Source: CAVQND01 sp964653485
GTDB lineage: Bacteria; Verrucomicrobiota; Verrucomicrobiia; Limisphaerales; UBA8199
Assembly (NCBI GenBank): GCA_964653485.1
Contig: CAZZFF010000016.1
Span: 1-64,000, forward strand
DNA length: 64,000 bases
Direction: 5' to 3'
Part shown: positions 40,457 to 49,503 of the stretch, in pieces
Layout: each line of letters starts with the position of its first letter
How positions within the stretch are numbered: the stretch's first letter is position 1
Program-made: the position numbers and the translations under genes
The notes under the pieces: model-generated
The model's input: the letters and a program-made list of their open reading frames with translations, nothing else
Told to the model about the DNA's origin: nothing
Database searches by the model: none

Positions 40457-42430
40457 ATGTTTAGAACGATCTCCGCCGCCCTCCTGTTTCTGCTCACCGC
40501 CTGCGCCGGCCCGAAGGGAGTGCCTGCACCCCCCGCGCCTCCCGGCGGCGGCATCTCCCTGCGTTCCCCTGACGGGCGGTTGGAGGTCACCGTGAGCCTG
40601 CGGGGGGCCTTGCGATACGCGGTCCGGGTGGATGGCCAGCCCCTTCTGGGCGAGTCCCGCCTCGGACTCCTGTTCCGGGACGGGAGCGAACTCGGCTCCG
40701 AGGTCGAGTTCCTCCGCGCCGAGCATCAGCAGGCGGACGCGACCTGGGAGAATCCATGGGGCAAGCGCCGGCAGGTCCGCGACGAGCACAACGAACTCCG
40801 GCTCATCCTGCGGCAGATCTCGGGGGTTCCGCGGAGGTTCGATGTGGTCTTTCGCGCGTTCAATGACGGCGTGGCCTTTCGCTACTTGTTGCCCTCCCAG
40901 CCGGGGCTGAGGGACTTCGCGCTGGAGCGGGAACTAACCGAGTTCGCGTTTGCCGGGGATTACAACTGCTTCGCGGGACAGCAGGACAAGGGGTTTCAGG
41001 GAGCCCAGGAATGGGAGTTCAAGCCGGGCCGCCTGAGCGCCATCAAACCGGACTCAATCATCGGTCTGCCTTTGCTGGTGCAGGCGCCTTCCGCCTGGGT
41101 GGCGTTGACCGAGGCGGACTTGCGCGATTGGGCGGGGATGTGGCTGGGAGGGGCGCCTGCCACCAACGCGGCCCAGGGCGTCACCCTCCAGGCCCAGCTG
41201 GCGCCCCGCCACGACGGCATGGGGCTGGTGGTCGCCTCCGCACCTCGGGCAACCCCGTGGCGCGTCCTGATGATCGGCCGCCAGCCCGGACGGCTGATCG
41301 AAAGCGACCTCGTCTTGAACTTGAGCGCCCCCTGCGAGCTTGCGGACGCCTCCTGGGTTCGTCCCGGCAAGATGGCCTGGGACCACTGGTGGTCTGGCGA
41401 TGTCAAAATGGACACCGCCACCATCAAGGAATACATCCAACTGGCCGCGGACATGGGCTGGCCGTACCAGCTCATCGACTGGCAATGGTACGGCCAATTC
41501 AACAAGCCCGACGCGGACATCACCAAGGTCACGCCAGCCGTCGATATGGACGAGGTCCGCCGCTTTGCGAAGGACAAAGGCGTGCGCCTTTGGTTGTGGC
41601 TTTATTGGTCCGATGCCGAGCGCGACGGCGCTTACGAGAGGGCCTTTGCCCTTTACGAACAATGGGGCATCGCCGGCGTGAAGATTGACTTTATGGACCG
41701 CGACGACCAGGACATGGTGAATTGGTATGAGAAGATCACCCGCGCCGCCGCGGCCCATCGCCTGATGGTCAATTTCCATGGCGCCTTCAAAACCTCCGGC
41801 TTCAACCGGACATTTCCCAACCAGATCACACGCGAAGGGGTCCTGGGCAACGAATACAACCGCTGGAGCGCCCGCGTCACACCCGAACACAAACTCACCC
41901 TGCCCTTCACCCGTTTCCTGGCCGGCCCCGCGGACTTCACCCCCGGCGGCTTCCAAAACCGCCAGCCGGCCCAGTTCAAAGCCGATGGCGGCTCAGCCGA
42001 GGTACAAGGCACGCGCGGCGCCGAGCTTGCGCTCTTTGTCCTCTATGACAGCCCGCTGTGCTGCGTCTGCGATCACCCGGGCCATTACCGAAACCAGCCG
42101 GGGGCCGACTTCCTGAGAATCGTGCCCACCGTCTGGGACGACACGCGGGTCCTTGACGCTGAAGTGGCCCAGCACCTCGTTATGGCCCGCCGCTCCGGCC
42201 ACGAGTGGTTTCTCGGCGCGATGACTGACCGCGTGGCCCGCGACATCCCCGTAAAGCTGGATTTTCTGCCGCCGGGACGCTGGAAACTGCGGCTCTGGAG
42301 CGATGCGCCCGACTCCAACGTCAATGCCGAGCACCTCCAACTCGAGGACCGCCTGGTCAGTCCCACCGACACCTTGACCCTCGCCCTGGCCCCGGCCGGC
42401 GGCTGCGTCGGCTGGTTCAGGCCCGAATGA
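40457..42430 (+). CDS. GH97-family glycoside hydrolase lipoprotein
   Basis: 657 residues from an ATG preceded by GAGG. The lipoprotein signal MFRTISAALLFLLTACAG places it in the envelope. The N-terminal beta-sandwich (LRSPDGRLEVTVSL, WGKRRQVRDEHNEL) is followed by the barrel typical of GH97 (SusB-like): MAWDHWWSGDVKMDTATIKE, YQLIDWQWYG, LWLWLYWSDAERDGAY and GIAGVKIDFMDRDDQDMVNW, then HGAFKTSGFNRTFPN and EGVLGNEYN. The Asp in VKIDFMD is where retaining alpha-galactosidase members have their nucleophile, so a retaining enzyme is possible. It should act on alpha-glucosides or alpha-galactosides in the periplasm. Confidence 0.92.
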   Translation: MFRTISAALLFLLTACAGPKGVPAPPAPPGGGISLRSPDGRLEVTVSLRGALRYAVRVDGQPLLGESRLGLLFRDGSELGSEVEFLRAEHQQADATWENPWGKRRQVRDEHNELRLILRQISGVPRRFDVVFRAFNDGVAFRYLLPSQPGLRDFALERELTEFAFAGDYNCFAGQQDKGFQGAQEWEFKPGRLSAIKPDSIIGLPLLVQAPSAWVALTEADLRDWAGMWLGGAPATNAAQGVTLQAQLAPRHDGMGLVVASAPRATPWRVLMIGRQPGRLIESDLVLNLSAPCELADASWVRPGKMAWDHWWSGDVKMDTATIKEYIQLAADMGWPYQLIDWQWYGQFNKPDADITKVTPAVDMDEVRRFAKDKGVRLWLWLYWSDAERDGAYERAFALYEQWGIAGVKIDFMDRDDQDMVNWYEKITRAAAAHRLMVNFHGAFKTSGFNRTFPNQITREGVLGNEYNRWSARVTPEHKLTLPFTRFLAGPADFTPGGFQNRQPAQFKADGGSAEVQGTRGAELALFVLYDSPLCCVCDHPGHYRNQPGADFLRIVPTVWDDTRVLDAEVAQHLVMARRSGHEWFLGAMTDRVARDIPVKLDFLPPGRWKLRLWSDAPDSNVNAEHLQLEDRLVSPTDTLTLALAPAGGCVGWFRPE

Positions 42431-42445
42431 TCGAGGCGAGATCTG

Positions 42446-42787
42446 TCAGCGTGGCTGTTCACGCCGGAGCCAGTGGCGATGTTGACCGCCAAGTGGGTGA
42501 GGACGAGGACTTTGAGCGCGCACCGCAGATTGACATCTCCGTTGAGCTATGAGCGGGTTTCTGCTCGACACGAATTCCCTATGAAAGGGTCGTCGTTCCC
42601 CGGCGCTGGACGCCCACGAGCCGGCAAGCTTGCCTTTCATTTTGTGAGTCTTAAGTTGCGGATGAAAGGCATCGGCCGCGAGGAGCACGAGCGCCGCCTG
42701 CAATTCCGGGCCGAACTGCGGGTGCTTCTGAATGAAACGCCGGGCGGAACGAACAAATGCTTGCGAAGGGAGCAGCAGCCGTTTCAA
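42446..42787 (-). pseudogene. Degraded YafQ/RelE-type toxin downstream of its antitoxin
   Basis: Starts at a TTG overlapping the antitoxin stop (TTGA): KRLLLPSQAFVRSARRFIQK, then QAALVLLAADAFHPQLKTHK and MKGKLAGSWASSAGE. This is a normal YafQ-like toxin for about 60 residues. After SAGE the family sequence (YDLR.IFE.. with catalytic C-terminal His) is lost, and the frame continues with unrelated Arg/Ser-rich residues to 113 codons. A frameshift or deletion near 42605 probably inactivated it. Confidence 0.65.
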
Positions 42788-42990
42788 GCAAGGATGCGCT
42801 TGACGATTTGATTGGGCGTGGCGGGGCGGCAACGGCCTCTCCCAAACTCGCGCCGGGCCGACGTCACGGCCTCGATCAAGGCCTCGCGGCGCCGTTCGGC
42901 CAGGCGGCGTTGCAGGACCTCGACAAGAGATTCCTGTTCTTCGACGCCCAATTCGTCGGCCCAATCCAGAACCTGAGCGAAAGTTTTCAT
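42784..42990 (-). CDS. Antitoxin of a RelE/YafQ-like pair
   Basis: 68 residues: MKTFAQVLDWADELGVEEQESLVEVLQRRLAERRREALIE, then ARREFGRGRCRPATPNQIVKRI. Helical antitoxins with 'L.EVL.RRL.ERRR..L...V..AR.EF..G..RPA...EI...I' accompany RelE/YafQ toxins. The toxin gene follows with a 4-base overlap but is broken. I chose the ATG at 42990 because homology starts there; the frame is open upstream. The gap 42991-43228 before the sulfite reductase gene holds only the promoter noted below. Confidence 0.65.
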   Translation of the reverse strand: MKTFAQVLDWADELGVEEQESLVEVLQRRLAERRREALIEAVTSARREFGRGRCRPATPNQIVKRILA

Positions 42991-43174
42991 CCCTGCAAAA
43001 ATATGCCGGTTCATCCACCAATGCAAGCCAGGCTCGGGGCCAACCGTTCGAGTGGAGTGGAGGCGCGACCGGTCTACACCCGTGGCTTCCTGCGTCTCCG
43101 CCCTTTCGAGCATCGTTGCAAATCCCGATCGGAAATCGCGATAAGTCGACCATGCTTCGCCATGCGGTTCGCTA

Positions 43175-43203
43175 TTGACAATTCAGCGGGTATATGAAAC
43201 AAT
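43175..43203 (+). promoter_or_regulatory. Possible promoter of the sulfate-reduction operon
   Basis: TTGACA (43175-43180), 17 bp, AACAAT (43198-43203; four of six consensus bases), about 26 bp before the ATG at 43229. No SAM riboswitch or other sulfur-responsive leader fits in the short leader. Confidence 0.4.
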
Positions 43204-43228
43204 CTTGAATATCTTAGGCGATTCACTT

Positions 43229-44920
43229 ATGATTGCAACTGAGGCGTCACCAAAGTTGAGCCGAAATGAAGGGCTCAAGGAAAGGGACCCGCTCCTGGCG
43301 GGCACGATTAGCCAGACGCTGGCGGATTCATCGGCGGACCGGTTTGCTGAAGACGATTACGAATTCCTGAAGTTCCACGGAGTCTATCAGCAGGATGACC
43401 GTGACCTTCGCAAGACAGGCAAGAAGTACATGCTGATGGTGCGAACGAAGGTCCCCGGCGGCGTGCTGACGGCGCCGCAGTACCTCGTGTGCGACCAACT
43501 GGCTACGGAGTATGGGAACGACACGATGCGGATCACGGTGCGGCAGGATTTTCAATTTCACGGGATTCTCAAGGGCAATCTGCGCCAGGCTGTCAAGAGA
43601 CTGAACGAAGCGCTGACGACGACGATCGGGGCGTGCGGAGACGTGGTGCGGAACGTGATGGCGCCCCCAACGCCCGCAACCAGCCCTTTGGTGGAGCGGG
43701 TGCTCGAGGAGGCGCGCCGGCTTTCGAGCAAGCTTGTCCCCAGCACGCCAGCCTATCATTCAATCTGGATCGAGGGCAAAGAGCTGGACCTGCGCGCGGA
43801 AGCCAACGCCGCGTTTGCGGACCCGCTTTACGGAAAGGTCTATCTTCCCCGCAAGTTCAAGTTTGCGTTCGCGATTCCGCCGCTGAACGACGTCGATGTT
43901 TTCACGAACGACGCCGGCTTCGTAGTGATTGAGGAGCAAGGGCGCCTGGCCGGGTATAACGTGCTGGCGGGGGGCGGGATGGGGATGTCGCACGGGAATG
44001 CCGAGACTTTTCCGCGGCTGGCGGATGTCATCGGGTTTATTGGACCCGAGCCGGAGCAAGTGGAAGCGACCGCAAAGGCGATCGTGACGATTCACCGCGA
44101 TTTCGGCGACCGCGCCAACCGCAAACACGCCCGGTTGAAATACGTGCTGGCAGAAAAGGGCGTGGAATGGTTCCGGAAAGAACTGGAGCGGCGGGCGGGC
44201 TTCCAGCTTGGGCCTCCGCGCCCATTCCGGTTCACCGCCCAAGGCGACAAGCTGGGCTGGCACCGCCAGAGCGACGGCAATTATTTCCTCGGGCTCTTTG
44301 TCGAAAATGGGCGCGTCCGTGATGCCGGGGGTTATCGGCTCAAGTCCGGTCTGCGGGAGGCCGTCAAGGCGTTCCAGCCGGACATCCGCCTGACCCCTTC
44401 TCAGAACATCTTGCTGGCGGGCGTGCGCCCGGAGCAGCGCGCCGGCCTGGAGGAGGTGCTGAGCCAGCACGGCGTTTCGGCAAGCAACCCCTTCAGCCGC
44501 ACACGCCTGGCTTCGATGGCCTGCCCGGCCCTGCCGACCTGCGGGCTGGCCCTGGCGGAATCGGAGCGGTTCCTGCCCGGCCTGTTGGACCGGTTCGACG
44601 CCATGCTGTCCGAACTGGGCCTGCAAGACGAGGGCATCATCGTGCGCATGACGGGCTGCCCCAACGGGTGCGTCCGGCCGTACATCGCCGAAATCGCTTT
44701 TGTCGGCAAGGCCCCGAACAAGTACCAGATTTATGTCGGCGGCAACCTGGCCGGCACCCGGCTCGTCCGCCTGCTCAAGGACTCGGTCAAGGGGGAGGAC
44801 CTGCTCGCCGAGTTGCGCCCGTTGCTGGCCCGCTATGCTCAGGAGCGCGAGGGCGGGGAACACTTCGGCGATTTTTGCACGCGGGCGGTCCTGGGGAACC
44901 TCGACGCGCCCGGGCATTGA
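43229..44920 (+). CDS. Assimilatory sulfite (or nitrite) reductase, siroheme/4Fe-4S hemoprotein
   Basis: 563 residues with the duplicated sulfite/nitrite reductase fold. Siroheme and 4Fe-4S ligands are Cys432 and Cys438 (ACPALPTCGLALAESER) and Cys477 and Cys481 (MTGCPNGCVRPY). Further signatures are DFQFHGILKGNL and NVLAGGGMGMSHG. The six-electron reduction of sulfite to sulfide is favoured over nitrite because cysH, cysD and cysNC follow directly. The ALPTC-x-LALAE context resembles CysI-type enzymes. No flavoprotein CysJ is in the window, so a ferredoxin electron donor is possible. The start was placed at the ATG before IATEASPKL. Confidence 0.9.
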   Translation: MIATEASPKLSRNEGLKERDPLLAGTISQTLADSSADRFAEDDYEFLKFHGVYQQDDRDLRKTGKKYMLMVRTKVPGGVLTAPQYLVCDQLATEYGNDTMRITVRQDFQFHGILKGNLRQAVKRLNEALTTTIGACGDVVRNVMAPPTPATSPLVERVLEEARRLSSKLVPSTPAYHSIWIEGKELDLRAEANAAFADPLYGKVYLPRKFKFAFAIPPLNDVDVFTNDAGFVVIEEQGRLAGYNVLAGGGMGMSHGNAETFPRLADVIGFIGPEPEQVEATAKAIVTIHRDFGDRANRKHARLKYVLAEKGVEWFRKELERRAGFQLGPPRPFRFTAQGDKLGWHRQSDGNYFLGLFVENGRVRDAGGYRLKSGLREAVKAFQPDIRLTPSQNILLAGVRPEQRAGLEEVLSQHGVSASNPFSRTRLASMACPALPTCGLALAESERFLPGLLDRFDAMLSELGLQDEGIIVRMTGCPNGCVRPYIAEIAFVGKAPNKYQIYVGGNLAGTRLVRLLKDSVKGEDLLAELRPLLARYAQEREGGEHFGDFCTRAVLGNLDAPGH

Positions 44921-44965
44921 ATCGCGCCAAAACCTGAGGACGAGCATCTGAACCGATCCGAAGAA

Positions 44966-45718
44966 GTGCTGGACAGACTCGCGGGCAGACTCACTCCCGC
45001 CGAGGTGCGTTCGCTGGACGAGCAATTCAACCGGCAGTCCACGGAGGAGATTCTGGCTTGGGCGTGGAAGCGGTTTGGCGCGCGCTCAGCCATCGGCACT
45101 AGTTTTCAGGGAGCGGGGCTTGTCATGTTGCACCTGGCGGCCAAGGGCGGCCTGCCGTTCCCCGCGTTCACCTTGGATACGGGGCTGCTGTTCCCGGAAA
45201 CCCTTGCCCTCAAGCAGCGGCTCGAGACGTTCCTCGGTATCACCATCGAATCGCTCGACCCGGACCTGACCGTGGCCGAGCAGGCCGACATTCACGGCCC
45301 CGAGCTGTGGAAACACAATCCCGATCTGTGCTGCACGGTCCGGAAAGTCCTCCCGCTCCGGGATAAACTCTGCGACCTGGACTGCTGGATTACCGGCCTG
45401 AGACGCGACCAGTCCGGCACCCGCGCCCACATCGGCTTCATCGAGCTGTATGCCTTTGACGAGGCATCCGGCCGCGACATTGTCAAGCTCAACCCCATGG
45501 CCAACTGGACGCGCGAGGCCGTGTGGGCTTATATCAAAGAACACCACATCCCCTATAATCCGCTTCACGACCGGGGCTATGGCTCGATCGGGTGCCAGGC
45601 TTGCACGCGCCAAACCGCCGACGGCGAGAACGAGCGGGCTGGGCGCTGGACGGGCTTCAACAAGGTGGAATGCGGCATCCACACCTTTATGCCCAAGAAA
45701 GTTGACTTTCAGATCTGA
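44966..45718 (+). CDS. cysH: Adenylylsulfate (APS) reductase, 4Fe-4S type
   Basis: 250 residues. Reduces activated sulfate to sulfite using thioredoxin. The PP-loop-like nucleotide site IGTSFQGAGLVML and FTLDTGLLFPET are present. Cys122-Cys123 (DLCCTVRK) and Cys210/Cys213 (GCQACTR) are the cluster ligands that mark the APS-reducing class, and Cys236 in VECGIHTF is the catalytic C-terminal cysteine. It lies 45 bp after the sulfite reductase gene and 3 bp before cysD, in pathway order reversed. The start is the GTG at 44966. Confidence 0.93.
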   Translation: MLDRLAGRLTPAEVRSLDEQFNRQSTEEILAWAWKRFGARSAIGTSFQGAGLVMLHLAAKGGLPFPAFTLDTGLLFPETLALKQRLETFLGITIESLDPDLTVAEQADIHGPELWKHNPDLCCTVRKVLPLRDKLCDLDCWITGLRRDQSGTRAHIGFIELYAFDEASGRDIVKLNPMANWTREAVWAYIKEHHIPYNPLHDRGYGSIGCQACTRQTADGENERAGRWTGFNKVECGIHTFMPKKVDFQI

Positions 45719-45721
45719 CCC

Positions 45722-46534
45722 ATGGATTACCTGTCAAAACTCGAAAACCAGAGCATCTACATCCTGCGCGAGGCCTTTAACAAGTTCGACCATCTGGCCA
45801 TGCTCTGGAGCATCGGCAAGGACTCGACAGTGCTGCTGTGGCTGGCGCGCAAGGCATTTTTCGGGCATGTCCCCTTTCCGCTGGTGCATGTGGACACGAG
45901 CTACAAAATCCCCTCGATGATCGAATACCGCGACCGGCTGGTCAAAGAGTGGAACCTCGAGCTCATCGTGGGCCGAAACGAAGCGGTGCTTGAGAGCGGG
46001 GTGACCTATCCCGCGGGAAAAGCAACGCGCGTGGAGTGCTGCGGCACACTCAAGAAGGACGCCCTGAAGCAGGTGCTCGACAAACATCACTTCACCGGCG
46101 TCATCGTGGGCGTGCGCCGCGATGAAGAGCCCACTCGCGCCAAAGAGCGGTACTTCAGCCCCCGGGACAAGAACATGGAATGGAACGTCGAGGACCAACC
46201 GCCCGAGCTCTGGGACCAGTTCAAAACGGATTTCCAACCCGGCACCCACATCCGCATCCATCCGCTGCTTCACTGGACCGAACTCAACGTCTGGGAGTAC
46301 ATCGAGCGCGAACAAATCCCGGTCATCCCCCTGTACTTCGCCAACAGCCGGGGAGAGCGTTACCGGAGCCTGGGCTGCGCGCCCTGCACGCTGCCGATAA
46401 AGTCCAGCGCGGCCACCGTGGGCGAAATCATCGAAGAACTCCGCCACACCAACACCGCCGAACGGTCCGGCCGCGCGCAAGACAGGGAAAGCGAAGACGC
46501 CTTCGAGAAACTACGGCGCGACGGATACATGTGA
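45722..46534 (+). CDS. cysD: Sulfate adenylyltransferase small subunit
   Basis: 270 residues. CysD forms the ATP sulfurylase with CysN, making APS from ATP and sulfate. The PP-loop is WSIGKDSTVLLWLARKAF, followed by VHVDTSYKIPSMIEYRD, VGVRRDEEPTRAKER and the C-terminal RYRSLGCAPCTLPIKSSA. Length and order are typical. It is 3 bp after cysH and 6-12 bp before cysNC. Confidence 0.97.
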   Translation: MDYLSKLENQSIYILREAFNKFDHLAMLWSIGKDSTVLLWLARKAFFGHVPFPLVHVDTSYKIPSMIEYRDRLVKEWNLELIVGRNEAVLESGVTYPAGKATRVECCGTLKKDALKQVLDKHHFTGVIVGVRRDEEPTRAKERYFSPRDKNMEWNVEDQPPELWDQFKTDFQPGTHIRIHPLLHWTELNVWEYIEREQIPVIPLYFANSRGERYRSLGCAPCTLPIKSSAATVGEIIEELRHTNTAERSGRAQDRESEDAFEKLRRDGYM

Positions 46535-46546
46535 GCCTAAGTGGTC

Positions 46547-48442
46547 ATGACCTCATCCCCCCCTCCCACCGAGCAACTCAAAATCGTCATTGTCGGCCAC
46601 GTGGACCACGGCAAGTCCACATTTGTGGGCCGGCTGCTCCACGACACCGGTTCGCTGCCCGAAGGCAAGCTTGAGCAACTGGAAGCCGCCGCCCAGCGGC
46701 GCGGCGCCCCCTTCGAGTGGGCCAACCTGATGGACGCCCTGCAAGCCGAGCGCGACCAGAACATCACGATCGATACGGCGCAGATTTGGTTTCGCACTCC
46801 CAAGCGCCAATACGTCATCATCGATGCGCCCGGCCATAAGGAGTTTCTGAAGAACATGGTCACCGGGGCGGCCAACGCCCAGGCCGCCCTCCTGCTGATC
46901 GATGCCCACGAAGGGGTCAAGGAAAACTCACGCCGCCACGGCTACCTCCTCAACCTGCTGGGCATCCGCCAGATCGCCGTCCTGGTCAACAAGATGGACC
47001 TGGAGAATTACAGCCAGAGCCGATTCAATCAAATCGAGTCCGAATACCGGGCGTGGCTCCGCTCGATCGAGGTCGAGCCAAAATGCTTCATTCCCGTTTC
47101 CGCCCGGCACGGCGACAACCTGGCCACGCGAAGCGCCCATACGCCCTGGTGGCACGGCCCGACAGTCCTCCAAACGCTCGACGATTTCAAGACGGCCGAG
47201 CCGCCGAAGAACCAGCCCCTGCGGTTCCCCATCCAGGATGTCTATCGTTTCGACCAACGGCGAATCCTGGCCGGGCGCGTCGAGGCCGGCACGCTCCGGG
47301 TCGGCGACAAGCTCCTGTTCTCTCCGCTGAACAAGACAAGCGTCGTCAAGACCATCGAGCGGTGGAACGCGCCCGCCGCCGATTCCGCAAGCGCGGGCGA
47401 GTCGATCGGCATCACGTTGAGCGAGCAGATTTTCGTCGCGCGGGGCGTCGTGGCCGTCCATGAAACCGCCCCGCCTCTGGAACTGTCGAGCTTCAGGGCG
47501 CGCCTGTTCTGGCTGGGCAAGGAGCCGCTCAAGAAGGCCAAGAACTACAAGCTCAAGCTCGCCACGCAGGAGGTCGAGTGCCGCATTCAGTCCATTGAAA
47601 AAGTCATCGACGCCGCCACCCTCGAAACCATCTCCCGGAACGAAAACGAACTCTTCGTCGACCGCCACGAGGTTGCCGAGCTCACCCTCCACACCAAACG
47701 GCCGATCGCCTTCGACATTTATGCGGACATCGCGCCGATGGGCCGTTTCGTGATCGTGGACGGCCTTGATGTTTCGGGCGGCGGCATTATTGCGCCGGAG
47801 AACTACCCGCGCCGCACCCACGACCTCCACACCAAGAGCGAGAACATTTACTGGAACCGCGGGCGCGTCACCACCCGCCAACGGGAATTGCGCAACAGCC
47901 ACCTCGGCTGCGTCGTGTGGCTGACCGGGCTATCGGGGGCGGGCAAGTCCACCATCGCGACCGAGCTGGAGCGCGAACTGTTCAACCTCGGCCGCCAGGT
48001 GTACGTGCTGGACGGCGACCGGATGCGCCACGGACTTTGCTCCGACCTGGCCTTCTCGCCGGAGGACCGCGCCGAAAACATCCGGCGCGTCGGCGAGGTG
48101 GCGAAGCTCTTCGCGGACGCCGGGATGATCTGCATCACCGCCTTTATCTCGCCCTACCGCGCGGACCGTGATTTCGTCCGCAACATCATGCCGCCCGGCA
48201 AGCTCGTCGAAGTCTATGTCAACGCCCCGCTGGCTGTCTGCGAGCAGCGCGACCCCAAGGGCCTCTACGTCAAGGCCCGGGCCATGGAAATCAGCGATTT
48301 CACCGGCATCTCCGCTCCGTACGAAGCCCCGGCCAGCCCGGAAGTCGAGCTGCGCACCGACCTGCTCACCGTGCCCGAATCCGTCGGGAGGATTCTCGAA
48401 TTCCTCCATGCGCAGGATGCGGCCACCGAGGTTTCGATCTGA
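46547..48442 (+). CDS. cysNC: Bifunctional sulfate adenylyltransferase GTPase subunit / APS kinase
   Basis: 631 residues from the ATG at 46547; a GTG at 46541 is equally possible. The N-terminal two thirds are an EF-Tu-like GTPase: VGHVDHGKST (P-loop), DAPGHKEFLKNMVTGA (G3) and LVNKMDLENYS (NKxD), then two beta-barrel domains. The C-terminal 200 residues are an APS kinase: WLTGLSGAGKSTIA (P-loop), VLDGDRMRHGLCSDLAF, ENIRRVGEVAKLF and ISPYRADRDFVR. One chain thus drives APS formation by GTP hydrolysis and also phosphorylates APS to PAPS. Confidence 0.96.
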   Translation: MTSSPPPTEQLKIVIVGHVDHGKSTFVGRLLHDTGSLPEGKLEQLEAAAQRRGAPFEWANLMDALQAERDQNITIDTAQIWFRTPKRQYVIIDAPGHKEFLKNMVTGAANAQAALLLIDAHEGVKENSRRHGYLLNLLGIRQIAVLVNKMDLENYSQSRFNQIESEYRAWLRSIEVEPKCFIPVSARHGDNLATRSAHTPWWHGPTVLQTLDDFKTAEPPKNQPLRFPIQDVYRFDQRRILAGRVEAGTLRVGDKLLFSPLNKTSVVKTIERWNAPAADSASAGESIGITLSEQIFVARGVVAVHETAPPLELSSFRARLFWLGKEPLKKAKNYKLKLATQEVECRIQSIEKVIDAATLETISRNENELFVDRHEVAELTLHTKRPIAFDIYADIAPMGRFVIVDGLDVSGGGIIAPENYPRRTHDLHTKSENIYWNRGRVTTRQRELRNSHLGCVVWLTGLSGAGKSTIATELERELFNLGRQVYVLDGDRMRHGLCSDLAFSPEDRAENIRRVGEVAKLFADAGMICITAFISPYRADRDFVRNIMPPGKLVEVYVNAPLAVCEQRDPKGLYVKARAMEISDFTGISAPYEAPASPEVELRTDLLTVPESVGRILEFLHAQDAATEVSI

Positions 48443-48513
48443 GTTTTTCTGGTTGAACATTTTTTCTGGTTTTCGTGTCCATCGGACTATAAGAGTTTTA
48501 ATATCGCTAGAAC

Positions 48514-49503
48514 ATGAATACGGGAATGAGCGCCCTTAATGAGGCTGTCCAGGAAGCCGGGGCTTTTACGCGCCCGCTCTTCAACGAGCTGGGCAAGGTG
48601 ATTGTCGGCCAAACCTACCTGGTCGAGCGGCTGGTCATCGGGTTGCTGGCCAACGGACACGTGTTGCTCGAGGGAGTGCCGGGGCTGGCCAAGACCCTTT
48701 CGGTGAAATCCCTGGCCAACTGCCTGAACGTGCGGTTTTCCCGCCTCCAGTTCACGCCGGACATGCTGCCGGCGGACGTGGTGGGCACACAGGTGTACAA
48801 TCCCCAGTCGGGGGCGTTCACGACGCGCAAGGGGCCGATTTTCGCGAACCTGGTGCTCGCCGATGAGATCAACCGCGCGCCCGCCAAGGTGCAGAGCGCC
48901 CTGCTGGAGGCGATGCAGGAACGGCAGGTGACCATCGGCGAGAACACCTTCCGGCTGGAGGAGCCTTTCCTGGTGCTGGCGACCCAGAACCCGATCGAGC
49001 AGGAGGGAACATACCCGCTGCCCGAGGCGCAGGTGGACCGGTTCATGCTGAAGCTCAAGATCGGCTACCCCTCCCGGGCCGAGGAGCGCCAGATACTGGA
49101 GTTGATGGCGCGAACCAGCGGCACGCCCAATGCGGGACCGGTGGTCGAGCCCAAGCAAATCCTCGGCGCGCGGGAGGTGCTCAACGACATCTATGTGGAT
49201 GACAAGGTCAAGGATTACATCGTGGATTTGGTCTGCGCGACGCGCGAACCTCAGACCTACAAGATCGATGTGAAGGATTTCATCCAACTGGGCGCCTCGC
49301 CCCGAGCAACGATATCGCTGACCCTGGCCGCCAAGGCGTTCGCCTTCCTGCGCGGGCGCGGCTATGTGACACCGCAGGACGTCAAGAGCATCGGGATGGA
49401 CGTGCTGCGGCACCGGGTGGCCGTGACCTACGAGGCCGAGGCCGAAGAGAAGACCAGCGAGACCATCATCCAAAAGATTTTCGACGAGCTGCCGGTGCCA
49501 TGA
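48514..49503 (+). CDS. MoxR-family AAA+ ATPase
   Basis: 329 residues. Chaperone-like ATPase of the MoxR group. Walker A is LLEGVPGLAKTLSVKSLA, Walker B VLADEINRAPAKVQSALLEAM, sensor 1 LATQNPIEQEGTYPLPEAQ, and the C-terminal lid is standard. MoxR ATPases help assemble or activate VWA-domain proteins; the six-gene run that follows is the usual partner set. It overlaps the DUF58 gene by 4 bp. An ATG at 48526 would shorten it by four residues. Confidence 0.95.
   Translation: MNTGMSALNEAVQEAGAFTRPLFNELGKVIVGQTYLVERLVIGLLANGHVLLEGVPGLAKTLSVKSLANCLNVRFSRLQFTPDMLPADVVGTQVYNPQSGAFTTRKGPIFANLVLADEINRAPAKVQSALLEAMQERQVTIGENTFRLEEPFLVLATQNPIEQEGTYPLPEAQVDRFMLKLKIGYPSRAEERQILELMARTSGTPNAGPVVEPKQILGAREVLNDIYVDDKVKDYIVDLVCATREPQTYKIDVKDFIQLGASPRATISLTLAAKAFAFLRGRGYVTPQDVKSIGMDVLRHRVAVTYEAEAEEKTSETIIQKIFDELPVP

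Noticed and set aside
42990..43228. SAM riboswitch upstream of the sulfate-reduction operon
   Set aside because: No kink-turn or characteristic SAM-I elements were seen, and the probable leader is only about 20 bases.
46541..46546. GTG start two codons upstream for cysNC
   Set aside because: Possible, but the ATG at 46547 is equally well placed and is the commoner codon; left as an alternative.
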